Assembly (NCBI RefSeq): GCF_014673495.1
Contig: NZ_CP051006.1
Span: 3,286,001 to 3,350,000, forward strand
Direction of reading: 5' to 3'
DNA length: 64,000 nucleotides
Origin: Streptomyces griseofuscus
GTDB taxonomy: Bacteria; Actinomycetota; Actinomycetes; Streptomycetales; Streptomycetaceae
Shown here: in pieces, positions 9,683 to 18,398 of the stretch
How positions within the stretch are numbered: the first letter of the stretch is position 1
Layout of the letters: each line of letters begins with the position of its first letter
Notes under the pieces: model-generated
Seen by the model: only the letters and a program-made list of their open reading frames with translations
Database searches by the model: none
What the model was told of the DNA's origin: nothing
Translations under genes and position numbers: made by a program

Positions 9683-10720
9683 GTGACGAGCACCGATCAG
9701 CAGCCGTTTCTCTCGATCAAGGACCTAAAGGTCCACTTCTCGACCGAGGACGGCGTCGTCAAGGCCGTCGACGGTCTCAGCTTCGACCTGGCCAAGGGTC
9801 AGACGCTCGGCATCGTGGGCGAGTCGGGCTCCGGTAAGTCGGTCACCAACCTGACCATCCTCGGCCTGCACGACCCGGCCCGTACGTCGATCGAGGGCGA
9901 GATCCTCCTCGACGGCCAGGACCTGCTCACCGCCTCCGAGCGTGAGATGGAGCGGCTGCGCGGCAACAAGATGTCCATGATCTTCCAGGACGCGCTGGCC
10001 TCGCTGTCGCCGTACCACACGGTCGGCATCCAGATCGCCGAGACCTACCGCAAGCACACGGGCTGTAGCAAGTCCGAGGCCCGCAAGCGCGCCATCGAGA
10101 TGCTGCGCCGGGTCGGGATCCCGCAGCCGGACATGCGGGTGGACGACTACCCGCACCAGTTCTCCGGCGGTATGCGCCAGCGCGCGATGATCGCCATGGC
10201 GCTGGTCTGCGACCCCGAGCTGCTGATCGCCGACGAGCCGACCACGGCCCTCGACGTGACCGTGCAGGCCCAGATCATGGACCTGCTCAAGGATCTCCAG
10301 CAGGAGTTCGGCACCGCGATCATCTTCATCACCCACGACCTGGGTGTGATCGCCGACATCGCCGACGACGTGCTGGTGATGTACGGCGGCCGGTGCGTGG
10401 AGCGCGGTACCAAGAGGGAGGTCCTGCGGGACCCGCAGCACCCCTACACGCTGGGCCTGATGAACTCGATGCCGAGTCTGAACGGCCCGGTCGACGTGCC
10501 GCTGACGCCGATCCCGGGTGCGCCGCCGTCGCTGCTCAACCCGCCGTCCGGCTGCCGCTTCCACCCGCGCTGCGCCTTCACCGAGAAGGTCTCGGGCGGC
10601 AAGTGCTCAAGCGAGCGCCCTCTGCTGGAGATCGTGGAGGGCCGGGGTTCGGCCTGCCACCTCACCGCCGAGCAGAAGCAGGAACTCTTCGCCGACTTCG
10701 CCGCGACCCGGCAACACTGA
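9683..10720 (+). CDS. Peptide ABC transporter ATPase, BldKD-like (OppD type)
   Basis: The GTG at 9683 is chosen because AGGAG lies 7 nt upstream and the protein then has 345 residues starting with the ABC core. It carries Walker [10 protein letters not shown]-loop FQDAL, signature FSGGMRQR, Walker B LLIADEP and H-loop ITHDL. The C-terminal third is the oligopeptide/dipeptide extension with several Cys residues (CRFHPRC and others). It would form the nucleotide-binding dimer with the next gene product. The open frame extends far upstream through the permease gene, but that part is a shadow. Closest relative in the window is the ATPase at 14333-15355. Confidence 0.94.
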   Translation: MTSTDQQPFLSIKDLKVHFSTEDGVVKAVDGLSFDLAKGQTLGIVGESGSGKSVTNLTILGLHDPARTSIEGEILLDGQDLLTASEREMERLRGNKMSMIFQDALASLSPYHTVGIQIAETYRKHTGCSKSEARKRAIEMLRRVGIPQPDMRVDDYPHQFSGGMRQRAMIAMALVCDPELLIADEPTTALDVTVQAQIMDLLKDLQQEFGTAIIFITHDLGVIADIADDVLVMYGGRCVERGTKREVLRDPQHPYTLGLMNSMPSLNGPVDVPLTPIPGAPPSLLNPPSGCRFHPRCAFTEKVSGGKCSSERPLLEIVEGRGSACHLTAEQKQELFADFAATRQH

Positions 10721-10745
10721 CGGACGCAGACGGGACTTCACGATC

Positions 10746-11789
10746 ATGAGCAACACGAACCCCCTCCTGGACGTCTCCGGGCTGACGAAGCACTTCCCCA
10801 TCAAGGGCGGCTTCCCGATCCGGCGGACCGTCGGTGCGGTGCAGGCCGTGGACGGGCTGGACTTCCAGGTCTCCGCGGGCGAGAGCCTGGGCCTCGTCGG
10901 CGAGTCGGGCTGCGGCAAGTCGACCACGGGCCGGCTGATCACCCGGCTCATGGAGCCGACCGCGGGCACGATCAAGTACCAGGGCCAGGACATCACGCAC
11001 GCGGGCCGCAAGCAGCTGGCGCCGATCCGGTCCGAGATCCAGATGATCTTCCAGGACCCGTACGCCTCGCTGAACCCGCGGCAGACGGTCGGCAAGATCA
11101 TCGCGGGCCCCATGGAGATCAACGACATCAACCCGGCGGGCGGGCGCGAGAAGCGCGTGCGCGAGCTGCTGGAGATCGTCGGTCTGAACCCCGAGCACTT
11201 CAACCGCTTCCCGCACGAGTTCTCCGGCGGTCAGCGCCAGCGCATCGGGGTCGCCCGCGCGCTGGCCCTGGAGCCGAAGCTGATCGTGGCCGACGAGCCG
11301 GTCTCCGCGCTGGACGTCTCCATCCAGGCGCAGGTCGTCAACCTGCTCCAGAAGGTCCAGCAGGAGCTGGGCATCGCGTTCGTCTTCATCGCCCACGACC
11401 TCGCGATCGTGCGGCACTTCTCGCAGCGCGTCGCGGTGATGTACCTCGGCAAGATCATGGAGATCGCCGACCGCGAGGACCTGTACGACAACCCGCGTCA
11501 CCCCTACACCCGGGCGCTGCTGTCCGCGGTGCCGGAGGCGACGGTGGACGAGGAGCCGCGCGAGCGCATCCGCCTGGTCGGCGACGTGCCCTCGCCGATC
11601 AACCCGCCGTCCGGCTGCCGCTTCCGCACCCGCTGCTGGAAGGCGACGGAGAAGTGTGCGTCGGAGGCCCCGCCGCTGGTCCAGGTCGAAGGCAACAAGC
11701 CCGGTCACCTCACGGCCTGCCACTACCCCGAGACGCCGGAGACCATCCCGGCCCCGCGTCTCTCCAAGGACCCCGAGGCAGCGGCCTGA
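10746..11789 (+). CDS. Peptide ABC transporter ATPase, BldKE-like (OppF type)
   Basis: This 347-residue protein is the second ATPase of the operon. The ATG at 10746, 25 nt after the previous stop, gives an N-terminus (LLDVSGLTKHFP) aligned with its sister at 13181-14320. Walker A is GESGCGKS, signature SGGQRQR, Walker B LIVADEP, and the H-loop is AHDL; the C-terminal part contains the CRFRTRCW segment. Identity with the sister protein is very high over the ABC core by eye, for example RSEIQMIFQDPY and IVGLNPEH. It is the last gene of the operon and is followed by a bidirectional terminator. Confidence 0.94.
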   Translation: MSNTNPLLDVSGLTKHFPIKGGFPIRRTVGAVQAVDGLDFQVSAGESLGLVGESGCGKSTTGRLITRLMEPTAGTIKYQGQDITHAGRKQLAPIRSEIQMIFQDPYASLNPRQTVGKIIAGPMEINDINPAGGREKRVRELLEIVGLNPEHFNRFPHEFSGGQRQRIGVARALALEPKLIVADEPVSALDVSIQAQVVNLLQKVQQELGIAFVFIAHDLAIVRHFSQRVAVMYLGKIMEIADREDLYDNPRHPYTRALLSAVPEATVDEEPRERIRLVGDVPSPINPPSGCRFRTRCWKATEKCASEAPPLVQVEGNKPGHLTACHYPETPETIPAPRLSKDPEAAA

Positions 11790-11880
11790 CACACCCCTTT
11801 TCCGTCGGCCGCTCCCTTGCCGGAACGGACTTCACCGGCCCATTGACCCGAGCCACCTGAACGTCCGCTCCACGGGAAAT

Positions 11881-11912
11881 GAAGGCCCGCGTCTCCCCAG
11901 ACGCGGGCCTTC
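11881..11912. terminator. Bidirectional hairpin terminator between converging genes
   Basis: A perfect 14-bp inverted repeat (GAAGGCCCGCGTCT with its complement) around a CCCC loop sits between the end of the importer operon at 11789 and the end of the VOC gene at 11936. Because the two genes converge, one hairpin can serve both. It lacks a long U-tract, as is common in Streptomyces. Confidence 0.85.
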
Positions 11913-11935
11913 GCCGTACCCGGGGCCGCCCGGGC

Positions 11936-12319
11936 TCAGCCGGCGACAACCTCCACCTCGAAGCCGTCCGCGTCCTCCAGATAGACGGCGTAGTGCCCGG
12001 GGCCACCGGCGTAGGGATACCGCTCGGGAAACAGCGGCCGCCAGCCGTGCGCGGCCGCCTCCTCGGCGAGGGCGTCCACGGCCTCCCTCCCCCGGGCCCG
12101 GAAAGCCAGATGGTTGAGCCCCGGCCGCATCCGGTCGTGCCCGGCACCGGACCGCAGCGCGGGCGACCGCTCGACCACGACATAGGTCTCCCCCAGCCGC
12201 CAGCTCCGCCCCGCGGCCCACTCCTGGTACGGCTCCCAGCCGAGGGAGCCCAGCAGCCACCCCCAGGAGGCGACCGCCCGGTCCAGGTCCGGCACCCACA
12301 GCTCGATGTGATGCAGCAC
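11936..12319 (-). CDS. VOC (glyoxalase/bleomycin-resistance fold) protein
   Basis: This 127-residue protein belongs to the vicinal oxygen chelate superfamily, whose members are metal enzymes or drug-binding proteins. The GTG at 12319 is preferred because a GGGGAG site lies upstream and the protein then begins directly with the first beta strand (LHHIELWVPDLDRA). The two beta-alpha-beta-beta-beta modules are visible, with candidate metal ligands His3 or His4, His in LNHLAFRA, and Glu in the last strand (FEVEVV). It converges on the importer operon and is divergent from the methyltransferase gene 83 nt away. Substrate unknown. Confidence 0.85.
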   Translation of the reverse strand: MLHHIELWVPDLDRAVASWGWLLGSLGWEPYQEWAAGRSWRLGETYVVVERSPALRSGAGHDRMRPGLNHLAFRARGREAVDALAEEAAAHGWRPLFPERYPYAGGPGHYAVYLEDADGFEVEVVAG

Positions 12320-12401
12320 GCCCCGACTCCCCTTCCCCGCACGGCACATCGGCACCGGCCACCGACGTGTGCCGTTCGGAAACGTATGGCACACTGCCGC
12401 G

Positions 12402-13145
12402 GTGGTGGATCACTCGTTCGCTGATCTCTCGCTCGCCGCGCTGTACGACAGCCTCAACCCCTGGGGCCCGGGCGACGATTTCTATCTGGGGCTGGTGCGG
12501 CGGGCTGGCGATGTGCTCGATGTCGGGTGCGGGACCGGGCAGTTGCTGCGCAGGGCCCGGTCCGAGGGGCATCGAGGGCGGCTGATGGGGCTGGATCCGG
12601 CCGCGGCCATGCTCGTACAGGCCCGCGCGGCCCGGCCGGACGTCGAGTGGGTGCTCGGGGACACCCGGGTGCGCCGCTGGGAGGCGGAGTTCGACCTCGT
12701 CGTGATGACCGGGCACGCCTTCCAGGCGCTGGTCGGGGACGAGGAGATCCGGGGCTGTCTGCGGGCCGTGCGCGAGGCCCTGCGCCCCGGCGGGCGGTTC
12801 GTGTTCGAGGTCAGGAACCCCGCCGCACGCGCATGGGAGCGCTGGACGCCCGACCGGGCGTACGAGACCGTGGCCGCCGACGGAACGCCCGTACGGGTCA
12901 CCCACGAGGTGCTGGACGGCGGCCCCCGCGACGGCCGGGTGCGGTTCACGGAGACCTACGACAGCGACCGCTGGCCCGCCCCCCGCGTCAGCCGCGGCGT
13001 CCTGCGCTTCCTGGACCCCGGCTCCCTCGCCGGCTTTCTCGCGGCGGCGGGGCTCGCCGTCGTGGAGCAGTACGGCGACTGGGACGGCCGGCCGCCGGCG
13101 CCCGCCGCCCCCGAGATCATCACCGTGGCGACGCCCGCGGCCTGA
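12402..13145 (+). CDS. Class I SAM-dependent methyltransferase
   Basis: This protein of about 247 residues has a Rossmann-type methyltransferase fold with motif I VLDVGCGTG near residue 40, an acidic residue at the end of strand 2 (GLDPAAAM), and motif IV/V regions (FDLVVMTGHAFQ, LRPGGRFVFEV). The start is uncertain. The GTG at 12402 lies 6 nt after CACACT, a poor -10 match, so it might be leaderless; the adjacent GTG at 12405 is equally possible, and an ATG at 12369 reaches into the divergent promoter region. The substrate cannot be told from sequence. It sits alone between the two importer operons, back to back with the VOC gene. Confidence 0.85.
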   Translation: MVDHSFADLSLAALYDSLNPWGPGDDFYLGLVRRAGDVLDVGCGTGQLLRRARSEGHRGRLMGLDPAAAMLVQARAARPDVEWVLGDTRVRRWEAEFDLVVMTGHAFQALVGDEEIRGCLRAVREALRPGGRFVFEVRNPAARAWERWTPDRAYETVAADGTPVRVTHEVLDGGPRDGRVRFTETYDSDRWPAPRVSRGVLRFLDPGSLAGFLAAAGLAVVEQYGDWDGRPPAPAAPEIITVATPAA

Positions 13146-13180
13146 GCGCGAGGATCAGGCGGCGGGCCCGCCCGCGGCCG

Positions 13181-14320
13181 CTACGGCTGCCCCTGCCCCT
13201 CGTCGGACGCCGCCTCCTCCAGCGCCGCCAGCGCCGGGTCCAGCACGATGTCCTCCTCCCGCCCCTCGGTCGTCGGCTCCTCCGGGAAGTGGCACGCCGT
13301 CAGATGTCCCTCGTGGTTGCCGGAGATCCGCACCAGCGGCGGCTCCTCCGCCGCGCACTTGTCCTGCGCCTTCCAGCAGCGGGTGCGGAAGCGGCAGCCG
13401 GACGGCGGGGAGATGGGCGAGGGCACGTCACCGGCGAGCCGGATGCGCTCGCGCCCGCCGGTGTCCTCGTCCGTGAGGTTGACCTCCGGGACCGCGGACA
13501 GCAGAGCGTGGGTATAGGGGTGGCGGGGCCGGGTGTAGATGGAGTCGCGGTCGCCCACCTCGATGATCTTGCCGAGGTACATCACCGCGACCCGCTGCGA
13601 GAAGTGCCGCACGATCGCGAGGTCATGGGCGATGAAGAGGAACGCGATGCCCAGGTCGTTCTGCACCTGCTGGAGCAGATTGACGACCTGCGCCTGGATG
13701 GAGACGTCCAGCGCGGAGACCGGCTCGTCGGCCACGATCAGCTTCGGCTCCAGGGCCAGCGCCCGGGCCACGCCGATGCGCTGGCGCTGACCGCCGGAGA
13801 ACTCGTGCGGGAAGCGGTTGTAGTGCTCGGGGTTCAGACCGACGATCTCCAGCAGCTCGCGCACGCGCTTCTCACGGCCGCCCTGCGGGTTGATGCCGTT
13901 GATCTCCATCGGCCCGGAGATGATGGTGCCGACCGTCTGCCGCGGGTTCAGCGACGAGTACGGGTCCTGGAAGATCATCTGGATCTCGGAGCGGATCGGC
14001 GCCAGCTGCTTGCGCGAGGCGTGGCTGATGTCCCGGCCGCGATAGGCGACGGTGCCGGCGGTCGGCTCCATGAGCCGGGTGATCAGCCGGCCGGTGGTCG
14101 ACTTGCCGCAGCCCGACTCGCCGACGAGCCCGAAGCTCTCGCCGGTGTGCACGGTCAGGTCGATGCCGTCCACGGCCTGCACCTGCCCGATGGTGCGGCG
14201 GATCGGGAAGCCGCCCTTGACCGGGAAGTGCTTGGTCAGTCCGGTGACCTCAAGCAGCCGCTCCCCGTCCGTACCGGGGCCCTGCGCGCGCTGGGCCGGG
14301 AGGACCAGGTCCTCTTTCAT
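13181..14320 (-). CDS. Peptide ABC transporter ATPase, BldKE type (OppF type)
   Basis: This 379-residue ATPase is the last gene of the leftward BldK-type operon. AGGAGG lies 8 nt before its ATG. It has Walker A GESGCGKS, signature SGGQRQR, Walker B LIVADEP and the CRFRTRCW segment near the C-terminus. Compared with the paralogue at 10746-11789 it has about 15 extra N-terminal residues and an acidic C-terminal tail. The gene converges on the methyltransferase gene with only 35 nt between them. From remembered synteny (next to typA and sdh) this operon is the better candidate for the true bldK orthologue. Confidence 0.94.
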   Translation of the reverse strand: MKEDLVLPAQRAQGPGTDGERLLEVTGLTKHFPVKGGFPIRRTIGQVQAVDGIDLTVHTGESFGLVGESGCGKSTTGRLITRLMEPTAGTVAYRGRDISHASRKQLAPIRSEIQMIFQDPYSSLNPRQTVGTIISGPMEINGINPQGGREKRVRELLEIVGLNPEHYNRFPHEFSGGQRQRIGVARALALEPKLIVADEPVSALDVSIQAQVVNLLQQVQNDLGIAFLFIAHDLAIVRHFSQRVAVMYLGKIIEVGDRDSIYTRPRHPYTHALLSAVPEVNLTDEDTGGRERIRLAGDVPSPISPPSGCRFRTRCWKAQDKCAAEEPPLVRISGNHEGHLTACHFPEEPTTEGREEDIVLDPALAALEEAASDEGQGQP

Positions 14321-14332
14321 GACAGTGTCCTC

Positions 14333-15355
14333 CTAGCCCAGGCGGGGCTTGATCTCCTCGATGAAGATGGTCCGCTTCTGGTCCGCGGTCAGATGGCAGG
14401 CGGACGCCCGGTCGGTGGCGAGCGGTGGGCGTTCGGTCGTACAGCGGCCCGCTCCCGCCACCCGGCCCTGGAAGGCGCAGCGTGGATGGAAACGGCAGCC
14501 GGACGGTGGGTTGAGCAGGGAGGGCGGAGTGCCCGGGATCGGGGAAAGCCGCGCGCCGGTGTCGGAGTCCAGGCGCGGCATGGAGTTCAGCAGGCCCCAG
14601 GTGTACGGGTGTTGGGGCGAGCGCAGCACCTGTTCGGTGGTGCCCCGCTCGACCGCGCTGCCCGCGTACATCACCATGATGTCGTCGGCCATGTCGGCGA
14701 TCACCCCCAAGTCGTGGGTGATGAAGATGATGCCCGATCCGAACTCCTGTTGCAGGTCCTTCAACAGGTCGAGAATCTGCGCCTGTACGGTCACATCGAG
14801 CGCGGTGGTCGGTTCGTCCGCGATGAGCAGGTCGGGATCGCAGATCAGTGCCATGGCGATCATGGCGCGCTGGCGCATGCCGCCGGAGAACTGGTGCGGG
14901 TAGTCCTTGGCCCGCTGGCCGGGGTTGGGGATGCCGACCTTGCCGAGCATCTCGACGGTGCGTTCCCAGGCCTCCTTCTTGGAGGCGCCGTTGTGCTTCA
15001 TGTACGGCTCGGCGATCTGCCGGCCGACGGTGTAGTAGGGGGAGAGCGCGGTGAGCGGGTCCTGGAAGATCATGGCGACCTTGTTGCCGCGCAGCTTCTC
15101 CAGTTCCGGCTCGGGGGCGGTGGTGAGTTCCTGCCCGTCCAGCAGGATCTCGCCCTCGACGGTGGTGAACATCGGGTTGTGCAGGCCGAGGACGGTCAGG
15201 TTCGTCACCGACTTGCCCGAGCCGGACTCGCCCACGATGCCGAGCGTCCTGCCCCGCTCCAGATCGAAGGAGAGCCGGTCCACGGCCCGGACGACGCCGT
15301 CCTCGGTCTTGAAGCTGACATGCAGGTCCCGCACGGACAGGAGAGGGGTGCTCAT
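14333..15355 (-). CDS. Peptide ABC transporter ATPase, BldKD type (OppD type)
   Basis: This 340-residue protein has Walker A GESGSGKS, signature FSGGMRQR, Walker B LLIADEP and H-loop ITHDL, followed by the oligopeptide/dipeptide C-terminal domain with CRFHPRC. It starts 12 nt after the permease stop, has a good ribosome site (AAGGAGAG), and ends 12 nt before the next ATPase gene, so the genes form one transcript. It is the paralogue of 9683-10720. Confidence 0.94.
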   Translation of the reverse strand: MSTPLLSVRDLHVSFKTEDGVVRAVDRLSFDLERGRTLGIVGESGSGKSVTNLTVLGLHNPMFTTVEGEILLDGQELTTAPEPELEKLRGNKVAMIFQDPLTALSPYYTVGRQIAEPYMKHNGASKKEAWERTVEMLGKVGIPNPGQRAKDYPHQFSGGMRQRAMIAMALICDPDLLIADEPTTALDVTVQAQILDLLKDLQQEFGSGIIFITHDLGVIADMADDIMVMYAGSAVERGTTEQVLRSPQHPYTWGLLNSMPRLDSDTGARLSPIPGTPPSLLNPPSGCRFHPRCAFQGRVAGAGRCTTERPPLATDRASACHLTADQKRTIFIEEIKPRLG

Positions 15356-15367
15356 GGGTGTCTCTCC

Positions 15368-16348
15368 TTAGGACAGCCGCACGCGCGGGTCGATGAAGGC
15401 GTATGTGGCGTCGACGACGATGTTGAAGACCAGGATCATGGTGGCGGCGAACAGCATCACCCCGAGCAGCAGCGGCAGGTCGCTGAAGAACACGGACTGC
15501 ACGGCGAGTTGGCCGAGGCCCGGCAGGCCGAAGGTGTACTCGGTGATGATGGCGCCGCCGAGCAGCGAGCCGAGGTCGATGCCGAAGATGGTGACGATCG
15601 GGATCAGCGAGCCGCGCCAGGCGTAGCGGAAGAAGACATAGCGCCGGGACATGCCCTTGGCGCGGGCGGTGCGGACATGTTCCTCCTGGAGCTGCTCGAT
15701 CATCGCGGAGCGCGCCATACGGGTGTACTGCGCGGCGAAGATCGTGGACAGCACCACCCAGGGGATGATCAGCCCGGTGAACCAGCTCAGCGGGTCGCCG
15801 GTGAAGTCGTTGTAGGCGGGTTTGTCGAACCAGTGGGTCTGGTAGACGAGGATCGCGAGGGCGAGCGGGCCGAGGAAGTAGATCTGGAGCGCGCTGATCA
15901 CCATGGCGCCGCCGGTGGCCGTCTTGTCGACCAGCGTGCCGCGCCGCCAGGCCGCGAGCAGTCCGGTGCCGAGGCCGACGATCAGGAAGCAGACGGCCGC
16001 GCCCAGGGTGAGCGAGACGGTGGTGGGCAGCCGGTCCATCAGGGTCGACCAGACCGGGTCGTTGGTGTGGTACGAGTACCCGAAACAGGGTGCCGGACAC
16101 GGCCCTTGGGCGAACTGGTTGCTGCCCATGACGAGGTTGTGCAGGAAGATCCAGTACTGCTCGGTGAGGGGCTTGTCCAGGCCGAGCACATGGTGGATGT
16201 TCGCGATGCTGTCCGGGTTGCAGGTCTTGCCGCACATCAGCAGCGCCGGGTCCCGGGGCACCCCGAAGAACAGCACGAACGTGACGATGCTCAGCAGGAA
16301 CAGAATGACGACGGCACCGATGATCCGGCGGACGAGGAAGCGCAGCAT
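15368..16348 (-). CDS. Peptide ABC transporter permease, BldKC type (OppB type)
   Basis: This 326-residue permease has exactly the length of its sister at 8655-9635 and the same N-terminal helix (MLRFLVRRIIGAVVI), external loop with CGKTC and CPAPC, EAA loop (HVRTARAKGMSRRYVFF), and C-terminal FIDPRVRLS. Six membrane helices are visible. A strong hairpin separates it from the binding-protein gene upstream. The four conserved external cysteines suggest two disulfides in this subfamily. Confidence 0.94.
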   Translation of the reverse strand: MLRFLVRRIIGAVVILFLLSIVTFVLFFGVPRDPALLMCGKTCNPDSIANIHHVLGLDKPLTEQYWIFLHNLVMGSNQFAQGPCPAPCFGYSYHTNDPVWSTLMDRLPTTVSLTLGAAVCFLIVGLGTGLLAAWRRGTLVDKTATGGAMVISALQIYFLGPLALAILVYQTHWFDKPAYNDFTGDPLSWFTGLIIPWVVLSTIFAAQYTRMARSAMIEQLQEEHVRTARAKGMSRRYVFFRYAWRGSLIPIVTIFGIDLGSLLGGAIITEYTFGLPGLGQLAVQSVFFSDLPLLLGVMLFAATMILVFNIVVDATYAFIDPRVRLS

Positions 16349-16381
16349 GAGGGGGCAGCTCTCAGACGTCGGCGGTCCGGG

Positions 16382-16422
16382 CGGTACCCGGCGCGCCCTT
16401 GGCCGGGGCGCGCCGGGTACCG
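16382..16422 (-). terminator. Intra-operon hairpin after the binding-protein gene
   Basis: A 17-bp inverted repeat (GGTACCCGGCGCGCCC is its core arm) around a 7-nt loop lies 11 nt after the binding-protein stop and before the permease gene. It matches in position the hairpin of the sister operon at 8572-8600, although the stem sequence differs, which argues for a selected role such as transcript stabilisation or partial termination. Confidence 0.7.
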
Positions 16423-16433
16423 GCGGATGACGG

Positions 16434-18242
16434 TTACTTGATGTAGAGGCGACGCGGGTCGACGCCGCCGATCACGTCGTCGTAGACGAGGCCGCCGACC
16501 TTGGAGCCGGCGATCTGGGTCGACTTGTAGTACGCGGTCGGGACCTCGTTGACCACCTTGGTCAGCAGGTACTTGTCGAGCTTCTCCCACTCGGCCGCGG
16601 ACTTGACCGGGTCGGTGATCGTGTTGATGCGGTCGATCTCGCTGTTCACGTGCGGGTCGTTGACCTGCGAGTAGTTCGACGCGCCGTTGGCGATCTGCCG
16701 GCCGTCGTACAGCGGGGGCATCACCGTGGAGGCGGACGGCCAGTCGGCGCCCCAGGAGGTGTGGAAGATGTCGTAGGGGTTGTTCAGCTTGGAGACCTGG
16801 TCGTAGAACGTCTCGGAGGGAATCTCCTGGCGCTGCACGTCGAAGCCGGCCTTCTTCAGGCCCGCCGCCATGGCGGTGGAGTACTGCTGGCCCTCCTGGG
16901 TGTTGATGTAGCCGAAGGTCAGCTTCATGTTGAGCTTGCCGGCCGCCTTGAGCAGGGCGTGAGCCTTGGCGGGGTCGCCCGCGGGCTTCTTCAGCTTGCC
17001 GTAGGGGTCGAACGAGGGGTCGTAGCCGCTGACGGTCGGGCCGATGAGGCCGCCGGCGACCTGCATGGCGTCGGTGCCGCCGTAGGCGCGGACGAAGGGG
17101 GTGACCGGCAGTGCGTAGGCGATGGCCTGGCGGACCCGGATGTCCTTCATCTCGGGCTTGCTCATGTTGATGTTCATCTGGCCCACGTACGGCTGGTAGC
17201 CGGAGACCACCCGGGACTTGAGCTTCGGGTCCCTCAGCACCTGGGACAGGTTGCCCGCGTCCACCGAGTTACTGAAGCTGATGCCTGCCTGGTCGGCGCC
17301 GCTGTCGGCGAGCAGGGCCTTGGTGGAGGCCTCGAACTGCTGGTTGAAGGTGATGTTGAACCGGTCCACGTACTGGTGGCGGATCGTGTCCGTCTTCGCG
17401 TCCCAGTTGGGGTTCTTGACCAGCACCATCGACTTGCCGGACTTGAAGGACTGGATCTTGTACGGGCCGGTGGTGACCGGATGCTTGTCGTACTTTTCCT
17501 TGGTGTCACCCTTGGCGGAGACGATGGAGTAGCCCGCCATGGCCAGTGTGTACGGAAGGTCGGGGTGGGGCGTCTTGAAGTGGAAGACGATGGTCTTGTC
17601 GTCCGGCGTGGACAGGACGCTGTCCGGCAGGTGCTTGCCCTTGTAGGGGCCGTCGGGCAGCAGCTTGCGGTAGCCGGTGCCGCTGGTGTTCGCGAGCCAC
17701 TGCTGGAGGTAGGTCGGGCCCTGGTTGATGAAGGGCGCGAAGAGCCGCTCGACGGTCTGCCGGACGTCCTTGGACGTGATCGGCGTGCCGTCGGCGAACT
17801 TGATGCCGTCCTTGAGCGTGTACTTCCAGGTCTTGCCGCCGTCGGTGGTGGTGCCGGAGTCGGTGGCGAGGTCGCCGACCACCTCGTGCTGCTTGCCGTC
17901 GTTGCTGGTCGCCTTGTAGCCGGTGAGACCGCGATCGAGCAACTGGGCGACCGTCATCTCGGTGAAGACATAGACCTGGCCCGGGTCCAGGTGCGCGTAG
18001 CTGTCGCGTTCGAGCACCTCCATGCTGCCGCCGTTCTTGGCGCCGGGCACGGCCGCCGCGGGCCCGGTGGAGTCGGCCGCGTCGCCGAACTTGATGGAGG
18101 CCTGCTGGCGTTGCGCGTTCTGCTCGTCCTGCTTCTTGTTGTCGCCCGCGTCGCTGCCGCCCTTGCTGCAACCGGTGAGCACAAGAGCTCCGGCCGCGAG
18201 CACGGAGAGTGCGCCGTATGCGTGGCGTCCGCCCCTACTCAT
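16434..18242 (-). CDS. Peptide-binding lipoprotein, BldKB type
   Basis: This 602-residue family 5 binding protein starts at an ATG (18242) preceded by a weak GGTGGG site; a longer start at 18272 would spoil the signal peptide. The signal is Sec-type with lipobox LTGC and Cys25, followed by a Lys/Gln/Asn-rich linker of about 30 residues. Conserved family stretches include RGLTGYKA, DGGKTWKYTLKDGIKF and DIRVRQAIAYALP. It differs from the paralogue at 6798-8555 by lacking a twin-arginine motif. In S. coelicolor the BldKB lipoprotein is the receptor for an extracellular developmental peptide; the same job here is an inference from gene order and surroundings. Confidence 0.94.
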   Translation of the reverse strand: MSRGGRHAYGALSVLAAGALVLTGCSKGGSDAGDNKKQDEQNAQRQQASIKFGDAADSTGPAAAVPGAKNGGSMEVLERDSYAHLDPGQVYVFTEMTVAQLLDRGLTGYKATSNDGKQHEVVGDLATDSGTTTDGGKTWKYTLKDGIKFADGTPITSKDVRQTVERLFAPFINQGPTYLQQWLANTSGTGYRKLLPDGPYKGKHLPDSVLSTPDDKTIVFHFKTPHPDLPYTLAMAGYSIVSAKGDTKEKYDKHPVTTGPYKIQSFKSGKSMVLVKNPNWDAKTDTIRHQYVDRFNITFNQQFEASTKALLADSGADQAGISFSNSVDAGNLSQVLRDPKLKSRVVSGYQPYVGQMNINMSKPEMKDIRVRQAIAYALPVTPFVRAYGGTDAMQVAGGLIGPTVSGYDPSFDPYGKLKKPAGDPAKAHALLKAAGKLNMKLTFGYINTQEGQQYSTAMAAGLKKAGFDVQRQEIPSETFYDQVSKLNNPYDIFHTSWGADWPSASTVMPPLYDGRQIANGASNYSQVNDPHVNSEIDRINTITDPVKSAAEWEKLDKYLLTKVVNEVPTAYYKSTQIAGSKVGGLVYDDVIGGVDPRRLYIK

Positions 18243-18398
18243 CACGAGGATTCCCACCCATCTGTGTGTCACCAGTGCGTTCTATGTCTCACCGGTACGA
18301 AAAGGACTCTGGTGCGGTACGAGGAGTACTGAAGTGCCTTGCGGTGCGGAGGAGTTGCCGACCGGACCCGTCTTCCCGTCGGCGGCTTCGGCGGTGGG

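Noticed and set aside
12527..16441. Very long plus-strand open frame across the leftward importer operon
   Set aside because: It is the complement of genes whose products are clearly ABC ATPases and a permease; no ribosome site or domain supports it.
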